Origin: DATAPE01 sp034667525
GTDB taxonomy: Bacteria; Actinomycetota; CADDZG01; WHSQ01
Assembly: GCA_034667525.1 (NCBI GenBank)
Contig: JAXDJO010000017.1
Span: forward strand, 1-64,000
Length of the DNA stretch: 64,000 nucleotides
Reading direction: 5' to 3'
This document shows, piece after piece, positions 16,716 through 25,603 of this stretch. Both the position numbers and the translations under genes were made by a program. The notes under the pieces were generated by a model that had not been told where the DNA came from, did no database searches, and saw nothing but the letters and a program-made list of their open reading frames with translations. Each line of letters opens with the position of its first letter. Within the stretch, counting starts at the first letter, position 1.

Positions 16716-17687
16716 ATGAGCGAGAACGCCATCGTGGTGGAGAATCTTCGTAAGCGGTTCGGGGAGGTCATCGCGCTCGATGGGATCGACCTCGAGGTAC
16801 CGAGAGGCGCGGTGTTTGGTCTTCTCGGACCGAACGGCGCGGGAAAGACAACCGCTGTGCGGGTGTTGGCCACCATCCTTCCCCCGGACGGCGGGCGCGC
16901 CGAGGTTCTCGGCCTCGACGTAGTGCGCGACGCGGCTCTGGTCCGTAGACGCATAGGTCTGGCAGGGCAGAGCGCGGCCGTGGACCCGAACTTAACCGGA
17001 CGCGAGAACCTTCGGATGATAGGGATCCTTGGGCAGTTGCAGGCGGCCGTCGTGAAGAAGCGCGCGGTGGAGCTCCTGGAGCGCTTCGATCTCCTCAAAG
17101 CAGCCGACCGACCCCTGCGCACCTACTCGGGTGGGATGCGGCGCCGGCTCGACGTCGCGGCAGCGCTGATGTCCCGGCCACCGGTGCTATTTCTGGACGA
17201 GCCGACGACGGGGCTCGACATCGGCAGCCGAGGCGCACTTTGGGACATGATCCGCGAGCTCGTGTCAGAGGGAACCACGGTCCTCCTGACGACTCAATAT
17301 CTGGAGGAGGCGGACCGTCTGGCGGCCCGAATCGCCGTGGTCGACGCCGGGAGGGTAATCGCGAACGACACTCCCGAGCGGCTGAAGGCGCAGCTCGGCA
17401 AGACCGTCATCGAGATGGAGTTTCGCGGGGACGGCCGCGCCGAGCAGGCCATGGGATTGCTGGCGGGTTCTCTGCGCAACCGTCTCGAGCGTGACGATCA
17501 CACGCTTCGCATAACAAGCGATACTGGCGCGCGCGTTCTGATCGACGCGCTGCGTTCGCTCGACGGGGCGGGGCTCGAGCCCGACGGCCTTACCGTGCGC
17601 GAGCCGAGCATCGACGACGTATTCCTGGCTTTGACCGGACATCGGGCCGAAGACCCTTCCGGTGCGGCGACTTCGAGCGAAGGGTGA
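16716..17687 (+). CDS. DrrA-type ABC transporter ATP-binding protein
   Basis: The 323-residue ATPase has Walker A GPNGAGKTT at residues 38-46, the ABC signature YSGGMRRRLDVA, Walker B with VLFLDEPTTGLD, and the H-loop replaced by Gln in LLTTQYLEEADRLA, as usual in the daunorubicin-resistance DrrA subfamily. The C-terminal ~80 residues match the subfamily's extra domain. It powers export by the membrane protein encoded four bases downstream. The ATG at 16716 was chosen because MSENAIVVENL is the natural N-terminus; the frame extends 48 codons further upstream without support. Confidence 0.9.
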   Translation: MSENAIVVENLRKRFGEVIALDGIDLEVPRGAVFGLLGPNGAGKTTAVRVLATILPPDGGRAEVLGLDVVRDAALVRRRIGLAGQSAAVDPNLTGRENLRMIGILGQLQAAVVKKRAVELLERFDLLKAADRPLRTYSGGMRRRLDVAAALMSRPPVLFLDEPTTGLDIGSRGALWDMIRELVSEGTTVLLTTQYLEEADRLAARIAVVDAGRVIANDTPERLKAQLGKTVIEMEFRGDGRAEQAMGLLAGSLRNRLERDDHTLRITSDTGARVLIDALRSLDGAGLEPDGLTVREPSIDDVFLALTGHRAEDPSGAATSSEG

Positions 17688-17691
17688 GGAG

Positions 17692-18510
17692 ATGAGCTTT
17701 CAGACGGCCTCGACCACGATCGAGCAGGGGGACGACCGGCGAATCCCCATGGGAGCCGTACGCGACACGCTCGAGATCACTCGCCGGAATCTGATCGCTT
17801 ACATGCGGGTTCCTCAGCTGCTCGTCTTCTCGACGATCCAGCCGGTCATCTTCGTGCTCATGTTCCGCTACGTCTTCGGCGGCGCCATCCAGGTGCCAGG
17901 TTTCAGATTTCCATACGTGGATTACCTCATGCCCGGGATCTTCGTGCAGACCGTAGTATTCGGCTCGCTTGCAACCGCCGTGGGCCTTGCTACGGACCTC
18001 AAGAGCGGACTAACCGAGCGGTTCCACGCGCTGCCGATGGCACGCTCGGCGGTGCTAACAGGACGCTCCATGGCCGACCTCTTCAGGAACGTGTTCGTGG
18101 TCATCCTCATGATGGTCGTCGGCTTCCTGGTCGGATGGCGCATCCATACGAACGTGATCGCGATGATCGGTGGCGCGCTCCTAGTGCTGCTGTTCGGCTA
18201 CGCGATGTCGTGGGTGTTCGCGACCGTCGGCTTGGCGGTGGGGGATCCGGAGTCGGCGCAGGCCGCTGCGTTTCCGGTTCTGGCACCGCTAGTCTTCGCG
18301 TCGGCGGCTTTCGTATCGGTGAAGTCGATGCCGGGCTGGCTCCAGGCCTTCGCGACCCGTCAGCCCCTGTCGCTCGCGGCGATGGCGGTGCGTGCGCTGA
18401 TGGTAGGTGGACCCACCGGAACCTACATTTGGCAGTCGATCGCTTGGGATCTCGGAATCATCGCGGTGTTCGCGCCGATTTCCGTGCACCTTTACCGCCG
18501 CGCCGTCTGA
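17692..18510 (+). CDS. DrrB-type ABC-2 transporter permease
   Basis: This 272-residue protein has six hydrophobic segments (about residues 38-58, 72-95, 127-148, 158-180, 190-210 and 240-262) and the ABC-2 core with the LKSGLTERFHALPMARSAVL loop after the second segment. It forms the membrane channel of the exporter with the upstream ATPase; related pairs export drugs, lipids or polyketides. GGTGAGGAG precedes the ATG. The cargo is unknown. Confidence 0.9.
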   Translation: MSFQTASTTIEQGDDRRIPMGAVRDTLEITRRNLIAYMRVPQLLVFSTIQPVIFVLMFRYVFGGAIQVPGFRFPYVDYLMPGIFVQTVVFGSLATAVGLATDLKSGLTERFHALPMARSAVLTGRSMADLFRNVFVVILMMVVGFLVGWRIHTNVIAMIGGALLVLLFGYAMSWVFATVGLAVGDPESAQAAAFPVLAPLVFASAAFVSVKSMPGWLQAFATRQPLSLAAMAVRALMVGGPTGTYIWQSIAWDLGIIAVFAPISVHLYRRAV

Positions 18511-18671
18511 GACCAGGTAGCTCCACTAAAGTTGAACGGCACAACGTTCGTCACCCGCAGGAGCATGCTGAGGAGCACCGCTGAACGGTCGCGCGTACAG
18601 CCTTACCGAAGCGGTGCAAGCTCGACGCTTATCCTTGCCTCTGCCTGACCCACTTCAACGAGGATCGACTC

Positions 18672-20207
18672 TTGCCTGACCCTTCTGCCCGCTCCGACAC
18701 TTCTGACCCTGCGGGCCGCCCCCCTGTTCGGGTCAATCGCCGCGTTTTCGTACGCGGCGCACTCGCCGCGGCCGGTGCAGCGGCTCTGGCGGGCGCCGGT
18801 TACGCCGGCGCGCGCTGGTCACGCCCCACCCCCTCCCCCTCTGCCGGTGACCCAGGGGTCATGCGCTTCCGTTCTCGGCCAGACCTAGCCCCACCTTCCG
18901 TCAATGTCACGGGTCCTGCGGTGGGATCACCCGGCTACATCTTCGTGACCCCCAAGACGTTCGAGGGTCAGGCCCCCGGGCAGCTAGGCGAGATGATCGT
19001 CGACACCCGCGGTGATCTGGTGTGGTTCCGAGAGACACTAGGGACCCCGATGAATCTGCGAGTACAGCGGTACCGCGGTGAGCCGGTGCTCACGTGGTGG
19101 GAAGGTCGCGCCTTCCATGGCCACGGCCAGGGCACGTGTCACGTGCTCGACACCTCCTATCGGGAGATCAGCACCATCCGGGGACATGCCCCCCTCTATC
19201 CCGACTTGCACGAGTTCAGGATCAGCCCCCAGGACACCGCTCTGGTGACGTCCTATCGCGATAGGGCGGTCGATCTCTCGACTCTGGGGGGAAAGACAGA
19301 GGCGCCGGGATATGAGTCCCTCATCCTCGAGATCGACATCGCCACGGGCGAGATCCTGTGGGTCTGGCACAGTCTCGACCACGTCAGCATCGAGGAGACC
19401 GCGCTCACTCTTGAGATCGCGCCCCACGACCGCCCTTTCGACTACTTCCACATCAATTCGATCGACGTCTTACCTGACGGCGACCTCTTGGTCTCCGCGC
19501 GCAATACGAATGCCGTCTACCGTGTCGCACGGGCAAGCGGTGACATCGTGTGGCGGCTGGGGGGAAAGAAATCGGACTTCGCTATGTCGGACAACGCCCA
19601 TTTCTTCTGGCAGCACCACGCCAGCTGGGCAGGCAAGGGCCTCGTCACCGTATTCGACAATGCCGACGCGCCCCAGATGGAGGCTCAGTCGCGGGCCCTG
19701 GTGCTTAGCCTCGACGAGCGCCTTATGCGAGCCACGGTTCACCAGAGTTTGCAGCATCCCGCCCGGCTGCTCTGCAGCAACCAAGGCAGCGTGCAGTCAT
19801 GTTCGGGCGGGAGGACGTTCGTAGGTTGGGGAGACGAGCCTTACTTCACGCTCTTCGACGATGCTGGGAGCATCCTTCTGGATGGGCGATTTCCCGAGGA
19901 CAAACAATCGTACCGAGCTTTCCTCCAGCACTGGGGGGCGCGGCCCCAGGATCCCCCCGTGCTCGCGGTGGGTTCCAACCCACCCGCGGGCGTTACCGTC
20001 TACGCCTCCTGGAACGGCGCCACTGAGGTGCATAGCTGGCGAGTGCTAGCTGGAGCGCAAAGGAGACTTCTGAGGACAGTTGGCGAAGTACCGCGCAGCG
20101 GTTTCGAGACGGCCATCGCGGTGAATGACAAGGGCCCTTACTTCGGGGTGGTAGCGCTCGATGCCACTGGCCAAGAGCTGGCGAGGTCCGCCGTCACCCG
20201 GACGTGA
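18672..20207 (+). CDS. Exported arylsulfotransferase-family protein
   Basis: The 511-residue protein carries a Tat-like signal (VNRRVFVRGALAAAGAAALA, residues 21-40) and then a long beta-propeller region fitting the arylsulfotransferase (ASST) family: the segments GYIFVTPKTF, MIVDTRGDLVWFRE, FHGHGQGTCHVLD, FHINSIDVLPDGDLLVSARN and WQHHASW match its blades. In studied ASST enzymes a catalytic His moves sulfate between phenolic compounds; several His residues are present, but I cannot say whether the catalytic one is conserved. It starts at TTG. It lies behind the ABC exporter and overlaps the convergent cupin gene by 14 bp. Confidence 0.8.
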   Translation: MPDPSARSDTSDPAGRPPVRVNRRVFVRGALAAAGAAALAGAGYAGARWSRPTPSPSAGDPGVMRFRSRPDLAPPSVNVTGPAVGSPGYIFVTPKTFEGQAPGQLGEMIVDTRGDLVWFRETLGTPMNLRVQRYRGEPVLTWWEGRAFHGHGQGTCHVLDTSYREISTIRGHAPLYPDLHEFRISPQDTALVTSYRDRAVDLSTLGGKTEAPGYESLILEIDIATGEILWVWHSLDHVSIEETALTLEIAPHDRPFDYFHINSIDVLPDGDLLVSARNTNAVYRVARASGDIVWRLGGKKSDFAMSDNAHFFWQHHASWAGKGLVTVFDNADAPQMEAQSRALVLSLDERLMRATVHQSLQHPARLLCSNQGSVQSCSGGRTFVGWGDEPYFTLFDDAGSILLDGRFPEDKQSYRAFLQHWGARPQDPPVLAVGSNPPAGVTVYASWNGATEVHSWRVLAGAQRRLLRTVGEVPRSGFETAIAVNDKGPYFGVVALDATGQELARSAVTRT

Positions 20208-20589
20208 AGCCCATACTTCCGAACCGCGAGCTTCGTACGGCCTGGCCTGGCGTCCCTTCGATCGCCATGATGGTCGTGCCCGGCGCCGTCGCGAACGCGA
20301 TCCGCTTGGCACGGGGCGGGGCGAAGATCAAAGTGCCGGTGGGCGCGTCAATCTGGTCGCCGTTCAGCTCGAACCTGGCGTGCCCTCGCACCACGAGGAA
20401 CAGCTCCTCATCCGAACTGGGATCGTCCTCGTCGTGCTCATCGATGACCAAGTCGCCTGCGGCATGGGCCGTCCATGCAGTGATGCCAAAGCCCGCTATG
20501 CCGAAGTAGTGCCTGACCGGCCGAAAGAGACAGCGCCCGTCGGCCCGCTCGTCGATCTCATCCAGGTGCGCAACCGCGAAACCATCCAC
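20194..20589 (-). CDS. Cupin domain protein
   Basis: The 131-residue protein shows the cupin core: a WTAHAAGDLVIDEHDEDD stretch, EELFLVVRGHARFELNGDQ and PTGTLIFAPPRAKRIAFA. The usual metal-binding pattern G(x)5HxH is degenerate here, so the protein may not bind metal in the standard way. Start: GTG 20589 four bases after a perfect AGGAGG; the frame extends nine codons upstream without support. Role unknown. Confidence 0.8.
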   Translation of the reverse strand: MDGFAVAHLDEIDERADGRCLFRPVRHYFGIAGFGITAWTAHAAGDLVIDEHDEDDPSSDEELFLVVRGHARFELNGDQIDAPTGTLIFAPPRAKRIAFATAPGTTIMAIEGTPGQAVRSSRFGSMGFTSG

Positions 20590-20719
20590 AGGACCTCCTA
20601 GTCGCCGTTCGATCAATCAATTCTGCTTGCGGATTCCGTAGATTCGCGCCCCCCTGAAAATCGGATAACGCGAGTGCAGACCGCCGGTTCTACGTCACGA
20701 GAGCCCCAAGGAGTGGACG

Positions 20720-21059
20720 GTGTCGAGCTTGTCGGACTCACCTGGTGGCCGACCCTGTCGTAGGTTTGTCCACGCCGTGGAAGCTCAGATCTGGACCGTT
20801 ATCGGCCTTTTGGCTGCGACACTCATCGGTACGCTCGTCTATTTTGGGCGGCCGGATCGAGAGCTTGGGAACAAGGGTCGACGGACGTTTGGACGTCCTA
20901 TCCTCGGAGGTTCGAGCTCAGTGCGTTCGGATCGATGGTCTTTCGAGCAGGATGGATGGGCTAAGCGCTCGCATTGAGGAACAGGGTGCCCACCTCAGCG
21001 ATCGCATCTACGAGCTAGCCGTCAAGCTGGATGATCACCTCAGGCGCCACGCGAGTTAG
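20720..21059 (+). pseudogene. Frameshifted small membrane-anchored coiled-coil protein
   Basis: GTG 20720, preceded by AAGGAG, opens a frame with a transmembrane segment WTVIGLLAATLIGTLVYFG. At about 20848, in GGGCGGCC, the natural continuation shifts by one base into GRIESLGTRVDGRLDVLSSE and RIDGLSSRMDGLSARIEEQG, ending DDHLRRHAS at 21059. The heptad-like RID/RMD repeats form a coiled coil. The reading resumes so exactly that the lesion is a single indel in a G-rich run, either mutation or sequencing error. Confidence 0.6.
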
Positions 21060-21112
21060 GTCCCAATGATTCTAGGTTCGCGCCTCTTTTTAGGACGACC
21101 AGCCGAGAGCGA

Positions 21113-21700
21113 CTACAGGCGGCCCGCGGCCACGATTCGCTGAAGGAACCGCTGGGTGCGCGCCTCACGTGGCGTCGTGAAGATCTGGTCGGACGGCCCT
21201 TGCTCGAGTATGAGTCCATCATCGAGAAAGCAGGCTCGCGAAGCGATGTCGCGGGCGAACACCATCTCGTGCGTCGCGATCACCATCGTCATAGCCCCAG
21301 CCGCCAGCTCGCGGATTACTTCTAGAACCTCTGAGACCAGTTCTGGGTCGAGGGCGCTCGTGACCTCATCGAGGAGCATGATGCGGGGCTGCATGGCAAG
21401 CGCGCGTACGATCGCAACGCGTTGCTGTTGGCCCCCGGAGAGGCGATCCGGATACTCGTCGCGCTTGTCTTCAAGTCCAAAGCGTTCGAGGAGCAGCATG
21501 GCACGTTCCTTCGCCTCGGAACGAGAAAGGCCGAGCACATCGCGCGGAGCCAGTGTGATGTTACGCAAGACGCTCATATGAGGGAACAGGTTGAAGGCCT
21601 GAAAGACAATCCCGATCTGACGCCGAATCTCATTGACGTTTACCCCCCGCAGATGAGCGGGGCGCTTCTGCGATATGGAGATGACGTCGGTTTCGGGATC
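21113..21700 (-). pseudogene. 5'-truncated polar amino acid ABC transporter ATPase
   Basis: The minus-strand frame contains the Q-loop IGIVFQAFNLFPHMSVLRNI, the signature LSGGQQQRVAIVRALA, a Walker B LLDEVTSALDPELV and the H-loop ATHEMVFARDIA, as in the GlnQ/HisP group. The Walker A segment is missing: before about 21700 the frame turns into unrelated sequence. The Walker B Asp-Glu remains (usually DEPTSALD; here DEVTSALD). No permease or binding protein gene is adjacent. It is a remnant whose 5' end was replaced by the CBS gene's upstream region. Confidence 0.75.
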
Positions 21701-21782
21701 ACGACTGCCGTGTTCCAGCTCTACCTCGAGTCCCATCCGAACAAGGATCCAAACCCTCGGGTACCAAACGGCATCCAGAACG

Positions 21783-21798
21783 AGGGCCATCAGGCCCT
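21783..21798. promoter_or_regulatory. Candidate DosR-like operator before a CBS gene
   Basis: A perfect palindrome AGGGCC-ATCA-GGCCCT ends 71 bp before the ATG of the first CBS-domain gene. It resembles the DosR/DevR box, a 16-20 bp palindrome of the GGGAC/GGGCC type. Related sites lie before the cupredoxin and DoxX genes. Confidence 0.5.
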
Positions 21799-21869
21799 AT
21801 TTGATCCTCGCTGGGGGGGTCACCATTGTCGTCAAAGACAGGTGCTCGCAGTCGAGGAGAGGTGACGGC

Positions 21870-22493
21870 ATGAACGAGGTGCAGAGAACGGACTTCGGCA
21901 TCGTTTCGATACGTGATCTCATCCCAGATGTTTCGGATCCGGGCATGGAGACTGTGGTCGCGGACCTCATGACGACGCCGGCCATAGCTTGCCGTGACGA
22001 AGCTCTGTTTGAGGAGATCGCCGAGATCCTCGCAGACCGCGACATCTCTGGGATGCCGGTAGTCGACAAGCTGGGAAGGGTAGTGGGAGTCATTTCGGAG
22101 CGCGACCTTGCGCATGCCCTTGGTGGTCCCATGGTCCGGCTTGCTCTCCGGCGCTCCAACCATGGGCCCCGCCGTCCCGAGACCGATCGTGGTTCCTGGG
22201 GGCTGCATCGGGCCAAGGACATCATGACCTGTCCGCCAGTCACGGTCGGTCCTCAAACGCGTCTAGATGAGGTGGCTCGTCTCCTGAGGGTCCATAAGAT
22301 CAATCGCATTCCGGTCGTTGATGGGGAACGACTGATTGGAGTTGTTACTCGTGGCGACGTGTTGGCCGCCATTGGTCATCTCCAACACCGTCCGATTGAT
22401 CCCGGCCTACCCCCCGTATTGGTGGGAAGCGCGGGAATGCACCCCGGTCTGGGCGCTGGGGGGGAGGGGTCCATCAGCTTCGCTCCGGGATAG
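21870..22493 (+). CDS. CBS-domain pair protein
   Basis: The 207-residue protein holds two CBS motifs: VADLMTTPAIACRDEALFEE with SGMPVVDKLGRVVGVISERDL, and AKDIMTCPPVTVGPQTRLDE with RIPVVDGERLIGVVTRGDVL, separated by a 40-residue linker. Paired CBS motifs form a Bateman module that binds adenine nucleotides or other ligands. A similar stand-alone CBS protein is a DosR target in mycobacteria. GAGGAGAGG precedes the ATG at 21870; a longer frame upstream is unsupported. A DosR-like palindrome lies upstream. Confidence 0.88.
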   Translation: MNEVQRTDFGIVSIRDLIPDVSDPGMETVVADLMTTPAIACRDEALFEEIAEILADRDISGMPVVDKLGRVVGVISERDLAHALGGPMVRLALRRSNHGPRRPETDRGSWGLHRAKDIMTCPPVTVGPQTRLDEVARLLRVHKINRIPVVDGERLIGVVTRGDVLAAIGHLQHRPIDPGLPPVLVGSAGMHPGLGAGGEGSISFAPG

Positions 22494-22502
22494 ACCGGCA
22501 GT

Positions 22503-22697
22503 GTTGGAGTTAACCCGTTATTCATCCCGATCAGCATCGGGCTGATCTTGGCTTGGAGGGTCGCTGGATACTACGGTTTCGACCGCTTCCTCCTCCCCGT
22601 GCTTGGAACTCCCGAAGAGCCGGGAAGGGCCTTCAAGCGCTCCGACGCCAAGAGTATGTGGACGCAGACCTCGGAGAAGGGGGGCACAGAGGGGTGA
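22503..22697 (+). pseudogene. C-terminal remnant of a DoxX gene
   Basis: The frame reads VNPLFIPISIGLILAWRVAG then YYGFDRFLLPVLGTPEEPGR and ends at TGA 22695. It matches the end of the intact DoxX protein at 27585-28184 (VNPLFILISIGLILAWRVAG, YYGVDRYLLPLLGTPDEPGK) almost residue for residue. There is no start and the first ~140 residues are gone. It sits right after the CBS gene and indicates an earlier duplication in this island. Confidence 0.85.
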
Positions 22698-22834
22698 GAG
22701 CTGGTGATGGGGCCGGGAAACAGTGATCGAGGAAACGGCGTGAGCGCGCGCGGAGTTAACGAGCGTGAGTTGTTCGAGGAGTTCGGTCCCAAATACACTC
22801 CTTTAGCTTGCATCCCGAGTCGAGGAGGGAGCCC

Positions 22835-23113
22835 ATGCACGCCCTACTGGTGACTGCCGACGTCGAAGCGGGCCACGAGGAAGAGGGGCTGGAGTATCTC
22901 CGGACGATGCTGCCTCAGCTCGAACAGGTACCAGGGCTCTTGTCCGGATACTGGCTGGCGACCACTAAGGATGGGGAGAGCCTAGCCATAGTCCTTTTCG
23001 AGAACGAGGCGGCTGCCCGGGAGATGGCCGAAGCCGGTCTGGAGAACGCCCCGCAGCCTCCCGGTGCCACCTTCCGAGGGGCAGAAGTGAGAGAGGTCGT
23101 CGTTCACATCTAG
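22835..23113 (+). CDS. Small ABM/dimeric alpha-beta barrel-like protein
   Basis: The 92-residue protein begins MHALLVTADVEAGHEEEGLE and continues with VPGLLSGYWLATTKDGESLA and a final REVVVHI strand: the ferredoxin-like dimeric alpha-beta barrel arrangement of antibiotic-biosynthesis-monooxygenase-type proteins. Family proteins are oxygenases or binding proteins; the catalytic features are not definable. AGGAGGG lies before the ATG at 22835, favouring it over an upstream TTG. Confidence 0.65.
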   Translation: MHALLVTADVEAGHEEEGLEYLRTMLPQLEQVPGLLSGYWLATTKDGESLAIVLFENEAAAREMAEAGLENAPQPPGATFRGAEVREVVVHI

Positions 23114-23288
23114 CGTTGCATTATCCAGTGTGGCTCGACGGAGACCGCTCTGCGAATGGCGCGAGATCTGTGACGTCATCACGTACAGGTTGGGCTGCTT
23201 GACGCCGACACCGCACAACGGTGAGGGTGGACGCGGTGGCAAAACGCGTCACCTAGGTTGTCGAACTCGACGAAGGAAGGAGTCCTAG

Positions 23289-23996
23289 ATGGACTCAAAC
23301 AGGAACATCGCCCGGATAGCGGGATGGCTCTTCATCATCACCTTTGTCACAAGCATCCCTGCAGCGCTGGCGTTGTACAAGCCAGTCCTAGAACACGTCC
23401 ACTACATCGCTGGCGTGGGCGCCAGCGCTGACAATGGCATCGCCCTCGGAGCGCTCCTGGAGATGATCCTCATCGTCGCCAACATCGGAAGCGCGGTGGT
23501 GCTGTTCCCGGTCCTCAAGCGACAAAGCGAAGTTCTAGCCCTCGGCTACGTCACCGCGCGGATCATGGAGTCCGCCTTCATCGCGGTCGGCATCCTCAGC
23601 CTTCTTACGGTCGTGACGTTGCGGCAAGATGTCGGGGCCGCGGGTGGGAGCTCGCTCGTCAACCTCGGCAGGTCGCTGGTCGCGATCCACGACTGGACCT
23701 TCTTGCTAGGCCCGGGTTGGGTTGTGGGCGTCGGGAATGGGCTGTTGCTGGGGTACCTGATGTACCGGTCTGGTCTGGTTCCACGGGGCATGGCGATGCT
23801 GGGGCTCATTGGAGGTCCGCTCATCATCCTTTCGGGGACCGCGATCATGTTCGACCTCTTCGAGCCCGGCTCGGGCCCACAGGTGATTGCGACGGTTCCG
23901 GAATTCTTTTGGGAGTTGTCGCTCGGCATCTACCTCATCGTCAAGGGCTTCCGGGACGTTCCGATCGTTTCGGGCAACGCAAGTTTCGTCGCTTGA
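23289..23996 (+). CDS. DUF4386 membrane protein
   Basis: The 235-residue protein has six hydrophobic segments and begins MDSNRNIARIAGWLFIITFV, typical of the DUF4386 family. Other features are the conserved LGYVTARIMESAFIAVGILS helix and GMAMLGLIGGPLIILSG. Members are integral membrane proteins with unknown function, common in Actinomycetota. AAGGAAGGAG precedes the ATG. It is a single gene between two possible transcription units. Confidence 0.85.
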   Translation: MDSNRNIARIAGWLFIITFVTSIPAALALYKPVLEHVHYIAGVGASADNGIALGALLEMILIVANIGSAVVLFPVLKRQSEVLALGYVTARIMESAFIAVGILSLLTVVTLRQDVGAAGGSSLVNLGRSLVAIHDWTFLLGPGWVVGVGNGLLLGYLMYRSGLVPRGMAMLGLIGGPLIILSGTAIMFDLFEPGSGPQVIATVPEFFWELSLGIYLIVKGFRDVPIVSGNASFVA

Positions 23997-24107
23997 TGGT
24001 GTGACGGTCGCGCACCGATAGGCAGGTTGCCGGCGAGTTCATGATCCGGCTCGGATTTCAGAATCGCTCGCACCCGACGACCGACGGAGTGCCGCGTGGC
24101 CCCTAGA

Positions 24108-24128
24108 TCAGGGGGCCATCGGCCCTGA
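24108..24128. promoter_or_regulatory. Candidate DosR-like operator before the cupredoxin gene
   Basis: TCAGGG and CCCTGA flank GGCCATCGG, giving a 21 bp imperfect palindrome whose core GGGGCCATCGGCCCT aligns with the sites before the CBS and DoxX genes. CGACGATGCT follows 18 bp later (24145-24154), the same motif at the same distance as before DoxX. It might also act as a terminator hairpin for the upstream gene, but no T-run follows. Confidence 0.5.
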
Positions 24129-24185
24129 CGGGTTGGCCCGCTGCCGACGATGCTAGGAGCAATTCCTCAACAAAGGGAGCTCTCA

Positions 24186-24716
24186 GTGCAGAACGCAGCG
24201 GATCTCAATCGGATCAAGTACCAGATCGTGTGGGGTATGGCGGGTTTCTTCGTCGCAGTGGCCTTCGGAGTTGGGTTGATCCTGGGCGCGTTCGGCAATA
24301 GCACTGCTGCAGTCGCACAGCCATCTGCCCCAATCCAGCCTGTCGCGGCCGCGCCGTCGCAAAATGGCACCGTCGTCAAAGCCTCTGTGGCGGACTTTTC
24401 TATCAAGCTCGATCAGGCCACGATCCCCTCGGGCAAGGTCACTTTCGATGTTGCCAACACGGGTCCGTCTTTCCACGAGTTTGTGATCTTGAAGACCACC
24501 CATGCGGCCGGAATGCTTCCGATCATCAAACAAGAGGGATACATGCGAGCCGCTGAGGACAAGAAGGGCGATGTGAATGTGGCCGAGCTGGGTGGAATCA
24601 AGGTGGGTGCGAGCAAAGATCTGACGACAACCCTGAAACCGGGCCACTACGTGATCGTTTGTAACCTGCCGATGCACTACCGGTTGGGTATGCGGACGGC
24701 ATTGACAGTCAAGTAA
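24186..24716 (+). CDS. Membrane-anchored cupredoxin (sulfocyanin-like)
   Basis: The 176-residue protein has one transmembrane anchor (about residues 15-38), an Ala/Pro linker and a cupredoxin domain. Type 1 copper ligands are visible: His in GPSFHEFVILK, then Cys, His and Met in VCNLPMHYRLGM. Such proteins carry electrons outside the membrane. GTG 24186 follows AAAGGGAG with good spacing and was preferred over the ATG at 24150. A DosR-like palindrome lies 59 bp upstream, and the next gene is another CBS protein, consistent with a redox or low-oxygen role. Confidence 0.8.
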   Translation: MQNAADLNRIKYQIVWGMAGFFVAVAFGVGLILGAFGNSTAAVAQPSAPIQPVAAAPSQNGTVVKASVADFSIKLDQATIPSGKVTFDVANTGPSFHEFVILKTTHAAGMLPIIKQEGYMRAAEDKKGDVNVAELGGIKVGASKDLTTTLKPGHYVIVCNLPMHYRLGMRTALTVK

Positions 24717-24817
24717 GCGTCGGAGGCTTCAGCACCGTAGGAAACCAAATCAGCGTCCAGCTTCTGGAGAAGCTCTGTCATGGCGGTGGCACCGTGCGCT
24801 TACGAAAGTGGGAGCAG

Positions 24818-25567
24818 ATGAACAAGTTAAGAGTCGAGGACGTGATGACCCACCTCGTGGTGACGCTCCGGTCCGAGGACGCGATCGAGGATGCCGGAAG
24901 GATGCTGGCGAGGAACCGCATCAGCGGTGCACCGGTTGTGCACGAAGGAAAGCTCGTTGGCGTCGCCTCGAGAGCCGATCTCACGCGAGCCATAGCCCCG
25001 CCGCACCTCGGGTTTCCATTCGAGGCCATCGATCCCCTAAGGTTCCAATTGCGAGAGGCGCCGTCATGCTTGGTCCACGGCTCCTGCGTGGGAGACGTCA
25101 TGTCTCGAGAGGTCGTATCGATCTCGAGGGATGCCTCGGTGTGGGAAGCAGCTTCGCTGCTCGACCGGCATGGGTTCAGGCGACTTCCGGTTATAGATGG
25201 TGACGGCTACGTGATGGGGGTCCTTGCCCGCTCCGATCTCGTCCGAGCCATGGCTCGCACGGATCTCGATGTAAGCACCTCCGTACATGACGCGATCGAA
25301 CTGTTGGGCTTGGGGCACTTTTCCGGTCTGGTCACCACCTGCGACCACGGCTGCGTAATCATCCAAGGAAGAGCGGACCGAAGGTCGATGTGCAACCTTG
25401 CGATGGAGATCGCAGCCATCGTGCCAGGTGTGCTGGGGGTTTCGGGAGAGCTCGTGTGGGGTTGGGACGACACCCGCGTGACGCTGGCCCCGGACCGATC
25501 AGGCAGCCACGACCTCGAATCTGACCTGGGTGCTGCAACCTCATCGGCGAATGGGGCTTCAACATGA
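24818..25567 (+). CDS. CBS-domain pair protein with C-terminal BON-like domain
   Basis: This 249-residue protein has CBS motif 1 at KLRVEDVMTHLVVTLRSEDA with SGAPVVHEGKLVGVASRADL, and CBS motif 2 at VGDVMSREVVSISRDASVWE with RRLPVIDGDGYVMGVLARSD. The remaining ~70 residues (GCVIIQGRADRRSMCNLAME, VPGVLGVSGELVWG) resemble a BON domain, a small phospholipid-binding or protein-interaction fold. CBS-BON fusions are common in Actinomycetota. GGAG precedes the ATG at 24818. It lies 36 bp before the histidine kinase gene and may be cotranscribed with it. Confidence 0.85.
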   Translation: MNKLRVEDVMTHLVVTLRSEDAIEDAGRMLARNRISGAPVVHEGKLVGVASRADLTRAIAPPHLGFPFEAIDPLRFQLREAPSCLVHGSCVGDVMSREVVSISRDASVWEAASLLDRHGFRRLPVIDGDGYVMGVLARSDLVRAMARTDLDVSTSVHDAIELLGLGHFSGLVTTCDHGCVIIQGRADRRSMCNLAMEIAAIVPGVLGVSGELVWGWDDTRVTLAPDRSGSHDLESDLGAATSSANGAST

Positions 25568-25603
25568 AGTCCTCGCCGGCGCCGGCCGCTTAGATTCAGG
25601 ACC

